From CAKMMH01 sp927798255 (GTDB taxonomy: Bacteria > Bdellovibrionota_C > UBA2361 > CAKMMH01), in NCBI GenBank assembly GCA_034180415.1, contig JAXFOK010000018.1, positions 43,642-107,641 of the forward strand: 64,000 nucleotides of DNA. Direction: 5' to 3'. Positions 1 to 8,319 of this stretch are shown piece by piece. The translations under genes were made by a program, and so were the position numbers. Position 1 is the stretch's first letter. Each line of letters begins with the position of its first letter. The notes under the pieces were generated by a model. That model did no database searches. It had not been told where the DNA came from and saw only the letters and a program-made list of their open reading frames with translations.

Positions 1-2
1 AC

Positions 3-458
3 GATATAAAAGGGAAAAAATATTTAAACACTCCATTTAAATGCTACTTTATAGACACGGGACTTCGCAATGCAAGATTAAACTTCAGACAATTTGAACC
101 TACACACTTAATAGAAAATGTCATATATAATGAACTTTGCATAATGGGATATCAAGTTGATGTTGGAAATATTGAAATTAGAGAACAAAACCAAGACAAA
201 TCATATTCTAAGAAACAACTTGAAGTGGATTTTGTTGTAAATGCTGGAAGTAAACAATACTATATCCAATCTGCTTATATGATGCCAACATTAGAAAAGC
301 AACAACAAGAAGAAAAATCATTACTACATATTGATAATTCATTTAAAAAGATAATTATTGTAAACGAAGATATTATTCCAAGGCACCAAGAAAACGGGAT
401 TACAATTTTAGGCCTTAAAGATTTTTTGTTAAACAAGAATAGTCTTGATTTAGCGTGA
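3..458 (+). CDS. C-terminal part of a DUF4143-type AAA+ ATPase (cut by window edge)
   Basis: The reading frame is open from the first bases of the window, so the 5' end lies outside. The visible part reads YFIDTGLRNARLNF, then LIENVIYNEL, then a long stretch containing KKQLEVDFVVNAGSKQYYIQ and ending near LKDFLLNKNSLDLA. This matches the C-terminal DUF4143 (nuclease-fold-like) half of the AAA_14/DUF4143 ATPases, whose N-terminal half carries the Walker motifs. Their role is poorly known; several are antitoxin-like or mobile. The nearest in-frame ATG (144) is internal to the conserved domain and is not the true start. Relatives in this window are an intact gene at 28608, a wreck at 49506 and a tail at 54232. 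Confidence 0.8.
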   Translation, partial: DIKGKKYLNTPFKCYFIDTGLRNARLNFRQFEPTHLIENVIYNELCIMGYQVDVGNIEIREQNQDKSYSKKQLEVDFVVNAGSKQYYIQSAYMMPTLEKQQQEEKSLLHIDNSFKKIIIVNEDIIPRHQENGITILGLKDFLLNKNSLDLA

Positions 459-583
459 AATAAACGAGGCTTGGGAAATAGTAAAGCATTTGAGGGGAGG
501 ATCACCGCAAGCTACACTAAAGCACAGCAAGGATAACGCTCCCTCACATAGCGAAGCATCTTTTCGATGCATCGTTTATTTTA
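456..583. repeat. Dispersed palindromic hairpin element, family 1, copy 1
   Basis: A G+C-rich island between the ATPase and hydA. The outer arms pair AAATAAACGA near 457 with TCGTTTATTT near 570. Inside, TGAGGGGAG near 492 pairs with CTCCCTCA near 540, and GCATCTTTTCGATGC near 555-571 forms a small hairpin. The same architecture and the GATGCATCG core recur twice at 32341-32578. No ORF is present. It may act as a bidirectional transcription or RNA-stability element, which is inference. Confidence 0.6.
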
Positions 584-2569
584 CTAGATAGCCTTCTTTA
601 TAGCATCTTTAACTGCGTTAATATCAGCTTTACTTAATGTGATTCCATTAACTTCAACATTAACGCCCTCTTCCCATTTAGGAAGGAAGAATGTACCTTC
701 AACATAAACTTTATCTTGTAATTTTTCTGAATCAATAAAGTTTAGAACTTGAGAAAGTAAGTTTGTTTCTTCTTTTGTTCTACCTGCAAGAGAAACTTTA
801 ACTGAAACTTTTCCCTCTTTCTTTCCTGTGTTAAAGATATCTACAGAGCTTGTGCTTGTAGGCTGAGAATGATAATAAGTGTGAAGTAAATGATGAGCTT
901 TTTCTCCACCAATCTCGCCTAAGAACTTCTCATAACAAGCCTTAATATCAGGGTTATCTTGAGAGTTTCTTAATTCCATACTCTTATCATTATTATAAAT
1001 CCCAGCACTTCTTTTTTGTCTATAATCAAAGTCTGTGTTTCTGATTTGTCCTGCACCATTTATGCAACCTCCAGGACATGCCATAACTTCAATTAAGTCA
1101 TAGTTACATTTTCCAGCACGAATTTCATCGCAAACTTTCTTAGCATTTGCAAGGCCACTAACAAGAGCTAAGCGAATTGTCTTTCCTGCAACAGTATACT
1201 GTGCAGTCCTAATTCCCTCTTGTCCTCTAACTTCTACAAAGTCACTATTTTGAAGTTTCTCACCTGTTAATTTCTCTACTGCAAACCTAAGTGCTGCTTC
1301 TGTAACACCACCTGTTACACCAAAAATCACACCACCACCTGAGAAATCACCAAATGGCTTATCAAATTTATCAGGCGCTACTTTCTTAAAATTAATCCCC
1401 GCGCCCTCAATCATTTGAGCAAGTTCTTGAGTTGTTAAAACTACATCTGTGTCACGAATTCCATCATGAGTAAAACGCTCTAATGCTGCTTCGTGTTTCT
1501 TTGCAGTACATGGCATAATTGCAACATTAAAGATATCTTTCTTCTCTACTCCAAGCTCTCCTGGAAGCGCATCCTTAATTACGCCACCAAACATTTGCAT
1601 AGGGGAACGACAAGATGATAAATTATCCTTTAAATCAGGATAGAAAAGCTCAACATAACGAACCCACGCTGGGCAACATGATGTAAATTGAGGAAGTTTC
1701 TCTCCCTTAATTACACGATTAACAAACTCTGTTGCTTCTTCTACTATTGTTAAATCTGCACTAAATGATGTGTCAAACACTAAATCAAACCCTAGCATTC
1801 TTAAACAAGCAGCAATCTTATTTGTTAAAACCTCCCCAGGTTCCTCGCCAAATGCTTCCCCTAGAGATACTCTAACAGCTGGTGCCATATGAACTACTGT
1901 CTTTTTAGTAGGGTCATTTAATGCAGCCATTACTTTTTCAATTTCATTCTTAGGTAAGATTGCACCTGTTGGACAAACTGCAGCACAACGACCGCAAAGC
2001 ACACAATCAACTTCTGATAGTGGTTTATCAAGACATGGTGTTACATACGCATTTGATCCTCTTTTTGCAAAATCTAAAACGCCAATTCCTTGCACTTCAT
2101 TACAAGCTCTAACGCAGTTTCCGCAAAGTACACATTTACTTGGGTCTCTTGTCAAAGAATCAGATGAATTATCAATAGGTCTTGGTTTTCTTGTTGGTTT
2201 AAATCTTACATTTTCAACACCTATTACTCTAGTTAATTTTTGAAGCTCGCAAGTGTTATTCTTATCGCATGTTGGACAAGACTTATTGTGGTCTGCAAGT
2301 ATTAACTCTAAAGCAACCTTTCTTAGCTTTCTAATTTCATCTGTGTTTGTTAAAACTTTCATACCATCTTGTGGCTTTGTTGTACAACTTGTAACAATAC
2401 GTCCGTCAATATCAACAAGACATAAACGACACGCTCCATATACGCTTAAATCTGCATGATTACAAAATGTAGGAATATCAATTCCTGCTTTTTTTGCAAG
2501 CTCTAATATACTACGCTCACCATTAATAGGAATCTGTTTGCCATTTATTGTAATTATTCCATCACTCAT
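584..2569 (-). CDS. hydA: [FeFe] hydrogenase catalytic subunit (HydA)
   Basis: Makes or oxidises H2 at the H-cluster; in the trimeric HydABC enzyme the electrons come from NADH and reduced ferredoxin. The 661 residues carry in order: a [2Fe-2S] plant-type ferredoxin (C36, C47, C50, C62), a His-Cys [4Fe-4S] site (H94, C98, C101, C107), two [4Fe-4S] sites (C146-C156 and C189-C199), and the H-cluster motifs TSCCPAW (C298/C299), MPCTAKKHE (C354) and EVMACPGGCINGAGQ (C498, C502). Residues from about 585 look like a thioredoxin-fold [2Fe-2S] domain in which the ligand cysteines are gone (FFLPKW where FCLGKC would be expected). The start has a clear AAGGAG. Last gene of hydC-hydB-hydA. It ends with tandem stops TAG-TAA. 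Confidence 0.97.
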   Translation of the reverse strand: MSDGIITINGKQIPINGERSILELAKKAGIDIPTFCNHADLSVYGACRLCLVDIDGRIVTSCTTKPQDGMKVLTNTDEIRKLRKVALELILADHNKSCPTCDKNNTCELQKLTRVIGVENVRFKPTRKPRPIDNSSDSLTRDPSKCVLCGNCVRACNEVQGIGVLDFAKRGSNAYVTPCLDKPLSEVDCVLCGRCAAVCPTGAILPKNEIEKVMAALNDPTKKTVVHMAPAVRVSLGEAFGEEPGEVLTNKIAACLRMLGFDLVFDTSFSADLTIVEEATEFVNRVIKGEKLPQFTSCCPAWVRYVELFYPDLKDNLSSCRSPMQMFGGVIKDALPGELGVEKKDIFNVAIMPCTAKKHEAALERFTHDGIRDTDVVLTTQELAQMIEGAGINFKKVAPDKFDKPFGDFSGGGVIFGVTGGVTEAALRFAVEKLTGEKLQNSDFVEVRGQEGIRTAQYTVAGKTIRLALVSGLANAKKVCDEIRAGKCNYDLIEVMACPGGCINGAGQIRNTDFDYRQKRSAGIYNNDKSMELRNSQDNPDIKACYEKFLGEIGGEKAHHLLHTYYHSQPTSTSSVDIFNTGKKEGKVSVKVSLAGRTKEETNLLSQVLNFIDSEKLQDKVYVEGTFFLPKWEEGVNVEVNGITLSKADINAVKDAIKKAI

Positions 2570-2611
2570 TTAAAAATCTCCTTGTTCTTTTTTTCTTTTT
2601 ATATTTTTTTA

Positions 2612-2652
2612 TCATTATAAAGATTAAATACTTCTTATAATCTTTATAATGA
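2612..2652. promoter_or_regulatory. Perfect 15-bp hairpin between hydB and hydA
   Basis: TCATTATAAAGATTA (2612-2626) is matched exactly by its complement at 2638-2652 with an 11-nt loop. On the coding (minus) strand it is followed by an A-run rather than a U-run, so it is not a good terminator in that direction. It could protect or process the hyd mRNA, or set the hydA to hydB ratio (inference). Confidence 0.5.
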
Positions 2653-2699
2653 TATTTTTAAGCTTACTTAAAATTTTTTACCTTTTAAGCAGATACTTT

Positions 2700-4619
2700 T
2701 TAAGCTGATACACCTGAAATTGCACCAAACTTACAAGTTCTTACACAAGAGCCACAACGAATACACTTATCTTTATCGATAGAGTGTGGCTGTTTAATTG
2801 TGCCAGAAATTGCACCTACTGGGCACTGTTTAGCGCACGCTGTGCATCCTTTGCATTTCTCTTTGTCAATTACAGGTGTTGAAAGTTTAGGGCAACGATT
2901 AGTTGGACAACGCTTATTAAACACGTGCTCATTTACTTCATCTCTAAAATAACGAAGTGTAGCAAGCACTGGGTTTGGAGCTGTCTTTCCTAATCCACAA
3001 AGCGAGCTTATTCTTACAGATTTTGCAAGTTCTTCTAATGTTTCGATAGTTTCTGCTGTTGCAGTACCATCAATAATTTCATCTAAAAGATTTAGCATCT
3101 GCTTTGTACCTTCTCTACAAGGAATACATTTTCCACAAGATTCATTTTGAATAAATTGCATAAAGAATCTCGCAACACTTACCATACAAGTATTCTTGTT
3201 CATTACAACAAGTCCACCAGATCCTACCATTGCACCAACTTTTGGAAGTGAGTCAAAGTCTAATGGCATATCTAAGTGTTCTTCTGTCAAACAACCTCCT
3301 GAAGGTCCACCAATTTGAACAGTCTTAAATCCATCTGGCCAAGGGTTACCGTTATCATCAATAACACCACCACCGATATCAAAAATAATCTTTCTTAATG
3401 TTGTTCCCATTGGAACTTCAATAAGACCTGTGTTAACAACGTGTCCTGTTAGTGCAAAAGTCTTAGTACCTGGAGAAGTTTCTGTTCCCATTTTTCTAAA
3501 TTCTTCTACACCGTTTCTTACGATAAATGGAACTGTTGCTAAAGTTTCCACATTGTTAATTGTAGTAGGAGCTTTCCAAAGTCCAGATTGTGCTGGGAAT
3601 GGTGGTTTTGGGCGTGGCATACCACGATGTCCTTCAACTGATGCCATAAGTGCAGTTTCTTCACCACAAACAAACGCACCTGCTCCTTCCATTACGTGAA
3701 GATGTAATTTTAAGCCTGTACCAAAAACATTATCGCCTAAGATACCTTCTTTTTCTGCATCTTGTACAGCACGAGTAATACGTTTAACTGCAAGTGGATA
3801 TTCAGCACGAACATAAAAATACCCTTCGCTAGCCCCTATTGCACGAGCTGCAATCATCATACCTTCGATAACTGCATGAGGATTTCCTTCCATAACACTT
3901 CTATCCATGAAAGCACCTGGGTCTCCCTCATCTGCATTACATACGATATATTTAAGGTCAGCTTGAACAACTCTTGTTAAATCCCATTTTTTACCAGTTG
4001 GGAAGCCAGCTCCTCCTCTACCTCTTAATCCAGAGTCAAGAATCATTTTACAAACTGCCTCTGGTTCCATATCTAAATAAGCTTTGGCAGCTGCAGCGTA
4101 ACCACCGTGAGAAATATATTCTTCAACATTCTCTGGGTCTAAACTTCCGCATTCATTTAATGCAACACGATGTTGCTTTGAATAGAAATCTATTTCCTTT
4201 TTACCTTTACAATGCTTTCCTGTATTATGGTCAACATATAAAAGTCTTTCTATAACTTCACCATGAAGAATAGTTTTTTCAACTATTTCTTTTGCATCTT
4301 CTGGTTTAACTTTTACATATAAAATTCCATCAGGCTCAATAGATAAAAGAGGTCCCATTTGACAGAATCCTTGGCAACCACTTTTTGACATCCATACACC
4401 TTTTTCATTTAACTCTTTTTCTTTTTGAAGCTCTACAACAATATCAAGTCCATTTGCTTTTAATTCTTTACAAACTTCATCATAAACTTTCATTGAGCCA
4501 CCAGCCATACAACCAGTACCTGCACAAAGTATGATTCTGCGTTTTACATTTTGCTGAGCTTTAATAAAATTGTCTTTAATTTCCGCTAATTTTGCAGCAT
4601 TAATACATTCATTACTCAT
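2700..4619 (-). CDS. hydB: NADH-binding flavoprotein subunit of the trimeric hydrogenase (HydB, NuoF-like)
   Basis: Carries FMN and NAD(H) and passes electrons between NADH and the iron-sulfur chain of HydA. The 639 residues hold an N-terminal thioredoxin-like [2Fe-2S] domain (CAGTGC, GCQGFC), then the NuoF core with GLRGRGGAGFPTGKKW, CNADEGDPGAFMDR and GAGAFVCGEETAL, the SCGKCIPCREG [4Fe-4S] site, and two C-terminal [4Fe-4S] ferredoxin motifs (CKGCTACAKQCP, CIRCGSCVRTCK). This order is that of HydB/HymB of bifurcating hydrogenases and differs from complex I NuoF. Its ATG overlaps the hydC stop by 8 nt, and its AAGGAGG site sits inside the end of hydC, so translation is probably coupled. Confidence 0.96.
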   Translation of the reverse strand: MSNECINAAKLAEIKDNFIKAQQNVKRRIILCAGTGCMAGGSMKVYDEVCKELKANGLDIVVELQKEKELNEKGVWMSKSGCQGFCQMGPLLSIEPDGILYVKVKPEDAKEIVEKTILHGEVIERLLYVDHNTGKHCKGKKEIDFYSKQHRVALNECGSLDPENVEEYISHGGYAAAAKAYLDMEPEAVCKMILDSGLRGRGGAGFPTGKKWDLTRVVQADLKYIVCNADEGDPGAFMDRSVMEGNPHAVIEGMMIAARAIGASEGYFYVRAEYPLAVKRITRAVQDAEKEGILGDNVFGTGLKLHLHVMEGAGAFVCGEETALMASVEGHRGMPRPKPPFPAQSGLWKAPTTINNVETLATVPFIVRNGVEEFRKMGTETSPGTKTFALTGHVVNTGLIEVPMGTTLRKIIFDIGGGVIDDNGNPWPDGFKTVQIGGPSGGCLTEEHLDMPLDFDSLPKVGAMVGSGGLVVMNKNTCMVSVARFFMQFIQNESCGKCIPCREGTKQMLNLLDEIIDGTATAETIETLEELAKSVRISSLCGLGKTAPNPVLATLRYFRDEVNEHVFNKRCPTNRCPKLSTPVIDKEKCKGCTACAKQCPVGAISGTIKQPHSIDKDKCIRCGSCVRTCKFGAISGVSA

Positions 4620-5130
4620 TTCCTGCCTCCTTTTTAAGAATTTTATCTAGAAGTGCTTCTACTTTAGCAGGAGACATTTGACCATGAACTTCTCCATCAA
4701 TAACAACAACAGGTGCAAGTCCACATGCACCTAAGCAAGAAACTATTTCAATAGAAAATAATAAATCATCTGATGTATTCTTCCCTTCTTGCATATTTAA
4801 TTTTTTTCTTATTGCATTAATAATAGGAATTGATTGCTTCACATGACATGCAGTTCCATTACAACAACGAATTAAATGTTTTCCTTTCGGTTCTAGTGTG
4901 AAATGTGAATAAAATGTTGCAACACCGTAAATACGAGAAGCAGGTATTTTTATTGAATTTGCAACAAACTCTATTATTTCCTTAGGAAGATAATGGTATA
5001 CGTCTTGTATTCTCTGTAAAATTGGGATCAATTTTTCTTCTCTATATTCGAATTCCTCTAATATTTTACAGATACTCTCAAATTGTTGAGTACGGGTTAA
5101 TACTTCCCCAGTCTGAGTTCCATCAGTCAT
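4612..5130 (-). CDS. hydC: [2Fe-2S] subunit of the trimeric hydrogenase (HydC, NuoE-like)
   Basis: A thioredoxin-fold electron carrier that partners HydB. The 172 residues match NuoE/HydC in length, with the helical N-terminus (ILQRIQDVYHYLPKE), the GVATFYSHF signature, and the cluster ligands in RCCNGTACH and SCLGACGLAP. It is the first gene of the operon and begins after a GGAG site. With hydB and hydA it gives a full NADH- and ferredoxin-linked hydrogenase. No H-cluster maturases (HydE, HydF, HydG) are in the window, so they must be elsewhere. Confidence 0.95.
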   Translation of the reverse strand: MTDGTQTGEVLTRTQQFESICKILEEFEYREEKLIPILQRIQDVYHYLPKEIIEFVANSIKIPASRIYGVATFYSHFTLEPKGKHLIRCCNGTACHVKQSIPIINAIRKKLNMQEGKNTSDDLLFSIEIVSCLGACGLAPVVVIDGEVHGQMSPAKVEALLDKILKKEAGNE

Positions 5131-5470
5131 GATTCTTTCTCCGATATATATGTTAATGTACTAAAATATTTAAATTTATTAACGAAAAACCTTAGTAAAA
5201 TCTTTTAAGACTCTAGCTTTTAAAAAATAAAAAATTGAAAGGTAAAAATATCCTATTTCAAATTTTATAACTAAATTTAAAAAGAAAATTAAAAGAAATT
5301 ACCAACAATTTTAAACTCTAAGAATTTTAACAGCCCCCCCACGATCCGTCAAGATAGCTAAGGAAACGCGCCAAATTCCTTCTTATGCTTACAAGCTAGT
5401 ACGTGTATTTTATTTTAAAATTCACTAACGAAATAGTGTTTGAATTATATTGAATTTTTCATTAAAATTT
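5131..5470. other. Intergenic region with a family-2 repeat fragment
   Basis: No ORF is seen. It should hold the hyd operon promoter (read leftward), but I cannot pick clear boxes in this very AT-rich DNA. A short island at about 5332-5400 contains a run of eight C and the string AGCTAAGGAAACGC, the same terminus as the inverted-repeat elements at 37340 and 55685. Confidence 0.4.
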
Positions 5471-6676
5471 TTATTTTTTCTTTAACATATCATTTAACAC
5501 TTCACTTAAATTATTTTTGTATATTTCATTAAATTTAACGTCTATATCATATTTAGTTTTAACATCTTTTAAACTTCTAAAAAACTCTAGCAACTTTCTC
5601 TTTGGATAATTTTCTATTATATATTTTATTAAAAACCCACCACCGATTTTCTTAATAGTAACACTCGCACTGTTATCCAATAAATTCAAAATTTTTTCGT
5701 TATAATCCATACCTGTTAATCCGCCAGTTAGGTATGTAACGATTCCATGTACTACCCAAGAATCGACTAAATTATTATTTTTGAAATATTGTATTATTAA
5801 ATTTTTAGTAGCAAATGTCGTAACATATTTAAAGTAATTATCCAATTTATAGTAGCTCTTTCTTGGATTAAACAAATAAAGTGAAGATTGCATTTCAGAA
5901 TAATTGTTATTTGCTGAAAGTTCCTCTAAGTATCCCTCTATTAAAACTTTATTATTACTGAAATCGTACTCAAAAAACTCTTCTAGTAATTCTTTACATT
6001 CATTAACTCTTTTATAAACTTCTGATTTAAAAGAATTTATTAAATTATTTTTCCCGTTTATTATTACTTCATTACTTTTCAAAAGTTCTTTTAGTATATC
6101 TCTCAAAGATTTACCATAAATTTTAATACAGCATTTATTAGTTTCATTTTGAGATTTTATTTTACTTAATAAATCTAAAAATTGTAGAAAATTATCTTTA
6201 CTATACTGTTCAATTAAATATTTAATAAATATTCCTGCACCATCATAATAAAGTCTAATATCCGGATTCTTTTCAAAAAGCTTAAACATATTTATTGATA
6301 TATTACAATTTTCAACTTGATTAGATAAATATACTGATAATCCTTCGCAAAGCCACTTAGGTATAAAATGATTTAAATCTGTATAACAATTTAAAAACGC
6401 ATGCGCAATTTCATGTTTTAAAAGTTTAATGTATTCTTTTTCATTATATTCATTTGCTATACTTTCATAACTACAAATATAGACATTATTATTATCTGTT
6501 AGCCCTACAGCAAAATTACTTAATCCATTATTCAATCTATAAAATGAGTTTTTATCCAATATGTGAATAAATATCATATTATCTGTTATTTTAACTCGAA
6601 AAAAATCATTATATTCATCGATAATTTTGGCTATAATGCCATCTAAATTTACATCATTAGATACGTGAAAAATCAT
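5471..6676 (-). CDS. Two-module HExxH (gluzincin-like) metallopeptidase, cassette A
   Basis: Likely a zinc metallopeptidase related to the peptidase MA-like families; substrate unknown. HEIAHAF with a downstream WLCEGLSVYL fits the HExxH...E zinc-ligand pattern. The protein is an internal duplication. The first half has the active site and the block AGIFIKYLIEQY...GKSLRDILKELL. The second half repeats it (WVVHGIVTYL, GGGFLIKYIIENY, NNLSEVLNDMLK) but has lost HExxH and the glutamate. I chose the ATG at 6676, preceded by AAGGAG at 6688-6693; a longer frame to 6772 would run through a terminator hairpin. No signal peptide is evident, so it is probably cytoplasmic. A paralogue with a stop lies at 10859. 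Position behind the Cys-rich peptide suggests leader removal, which is inference. Confidence 0.75.
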   Translation of the reverse strand: MIFHVSNDVNLDGIIAKIIDEYNDFFRVKITDNMIFIHILDKNSFYRLNNGLSNFAVGLTDNNNVYICSYESIANEYNEKEYIKLLKHEIAHAFLNCYTDLNHFIPKWLCEGLSVYLSNQVENCNISINMFKLFEKNPDIRLYYDGAGIFIKYLIEQYSKDNFLQFLDLLSKIKSQNETNKCCIKIYGKSLRDILKELLKSNEVIINGKNNLINSFKSEVYKRVNECKELLEEFFEYDFSNNKVLIEGYLEELSANNNYSEMQSSLYLFNPRKSYYKLDNYFKYVTTFATKNLIIQYFKNNNLVDSWVVHGIVTYLTGGLTGMDYNEKILNLLDNSASVTIKKIGGGFLIKYIIENYPKRKLLEFFRSLKDVKTKYDIDVKFNEIYKNNLSEVLNDMLKKK

Positions 6677-6698
6677 CTTTATTATATCTCCTTGTATA

Positions 6699-6737
6699 GA
6701 AAAAGGCACACATAAGAATAAAATTCTTACATATGCC
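6699..6737 (-). terminator. Intrinsic terminator between Cys-rich peptide and peptidase, cassette A
   Basis: On the minus strand a GGGCATATGTAAGAA arm pairs with TTCTTATGTGTGCC and is followed by UUUUUCU, just upstream of the peptidase ribosome site. It would let the upstream peptide gene be transcribed more than the peptidase. Cassette B has a terminator in the same place with a different sequence. Confidence 0.65.
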
Positions 6738-6826
6738 CTATTAGGATAACATACTCCTACTGCTTCCATCATAAAGGAAAGAAAGCAAAACCTTAATGGA
6801 TTACAACTTAGTTTTAGCTATCCTTA

Positions 6827-7051
6827 TTAATCCATGCAAGTGTCGCAAGGCGGCTTATGACAAATGTAACAACATTCTTCACAAAGACCGTGACAAACGC
6901 AATTACTCGTCTGAGAGTGATTGTTAGCGGAAAATTCGACATCACAACCATCATCGACGCATTGGTTGGAACTCTCAAAAGATAAATTTTTGCTACAAGC
7001 ATTAAAGTCATCATCAAAGATGTCCAACACATGAGGATCGAGCGCAATCAT
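6827..7051 (-). CDS. Small Cys-rich peptide, candidate RiPP precursor, cassette A
   Basis: A 74-residue acidic peptide with 11 cysteines. The first part (MIALDPHVLDIFDDDFNACS...) is leader-like; the last third is a dense cluster, NCVCHGLCEECCYICHK followed by PPCDTCMD. The ATG has AAGGAA 8 nt upstream, placed in the end of the radical-SAM/RRE remnant with which it forms a run on one strand. A broken paralogue starting MIVLNSCVIDVFDGSF lies at 11780-11916 at the same place in cassette B, so the N-terminus is conserved (M-I-x-L....V-x-D-x-F-D). I infer a peptide that was a substrate of the radical-SAM enzyme. Alternatives are a metal-binding peptide or a zinc-ribbon-like fragment. I recognise no named family. 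Confidence 0.6.
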   Translation of the reverse strand: MIALDPHVLDIFDDDFNACSKNLSFESSNQCVDDGCDVEFSANNHSQTSNCVCHGLCEECCYICHKPPCDTCMD

Positions 7052-7055
7052 AGCA

Positions 7056-8041
7056 CTATTCCTTATTAGTAGAGGTTAATGAAACAACATTACTATTAAG
7101 AAGTCTTAAAAAGAACTTCTTATATTGGGTAACAGTTAAGTCGTTAGTAGATACTAACTTTTTTTCAATGCAACTTTCAACTAATTTGTATCCGTCAACA
7201 TCTAAAAAAAGCCAACCACCATTTTCGCTTGGCATTACCGCTCGAAATCTTCCTTTCAAGTTATTACCTTTTGAAAATCAAGAAAACAATCATTAGGAAT
7301 TTCTTCTTTTTGAATTTTTATCTTCACATTTTCCTTAAACAACTCGAAAGCCAAATCTTTTGATAAGACATCACACAGAGGATCAAGACCATCAATTAAT
7401 CCTGTATTATCCTCTCCCCGATATCGACACCCTCCCCTACAATTTACAAAGAGCTTGCAGTATTAAAAATATCATGTACATTAAGCTTCGTCGTTACCAT
7501 ATTGCATGTAACATCAAAACCATTATTTAATGCACATTTAATCCCGTCAACTGCCTTTTTGAAACCACCTTTCACACCGCTTACCAATTCGTACACTTCC
7601 TCGCATGAACCCATAAACGATGTTAAGATTCTCCTTAAGCCAAGTTCTTTAAGTTCTCTTGCAATATGATCATTAATATATGTCAAATTTGAATTCATCG
7701 ACATATTAATATGATTTTCTTTTGCAAGAATCAAAAGGTGCTTCACAATTTTGTAATTAAGAAGCGGCTCACCACCAGTAATCACGATACTTTTAATTTT
7801 ATGCTTTTTGATTTCACTAAAAAGCTTATTAGCAGTATATAAAGTCATATGACTTGAGTGAACATTATCTGAATAATCCTTATCAAGCCAATCTCCACGC
7901 CAAAAATTGTAACAATGTTTGCATTTAATATTACAAACACCGATAGCTTACAATTGAACACTAAGGGGTACAGTTAATGATTTATATATCTTATTAACCC
8001 TTTCATTAATTAAAGGTAAGGATAAGAAAACATCTACTCAT
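7056..8041 (-). pseudogene. Decayed radical-SAM peptide-maturase-like gene with PqqD/RRE-like C-terminus, cassette A
   Basis: Pieces of one enzyme lie in order in three frames. The radical-SAM motif CNIKCKHC sits at 7912-7935, then ITGGEPLLNY and the barrel to NVHDIFNTASSL (stop at 7444). In another frame come NCRGGCRYRG (SPASM-like end) and DGLDPLCDVLSKDLAFELF. In a third (7056-7259) comes GGWLFLDVDGYKLVE...FFLRLLNSNVVSL, which resembles a PqqD-type peptide-recognition domain. Lesions: a probable 1-nt insertion at the start (ATGAGT then GATGTT at 8041), a TAA at 7948-7950 just before the first cysteine, a large internal deletion near 7441, and a TGA at 7256-7258 with a frameshift. Roughly 100-150 residues expected before the SPASM end are missing. 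Dead as an enzyme. Confidence 0.75.
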
Positions 8042-8319
8042 ATTTTTTGTAACCATTTATAAGCGAGAAATATTTCTACGCATAAAAAGGGGCTGAATGA
8101 AAAAACTAAATTTTATATTTCTTTAAAATCACACACTCTCTAATATATGTACCGAAAATTAATTAAAAAAAATGTTTTTATTTTGGTAAAAAATTTTAAA
8201 TTTATTTTTATAAATATTTTCTCTTGGAGTTTATAGCATCTTAATTCAAAATCCTCTACAGAAACAACTTGTAAAAAATTCAAGTGACATTTTGGATAAA
8301 ATCTAACTAAAGATTTACG

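Noticed and set aside
6814..7047. 77-codon frame overlapping the Cys-rich peptide
   Set aside because: Other frame of the same DNA, no ribosome site, composition (Leu/Met/Val-rich) typical of an antisense-of-Cys-rich shadow; the 74-codon frame has the site and a paralogue.
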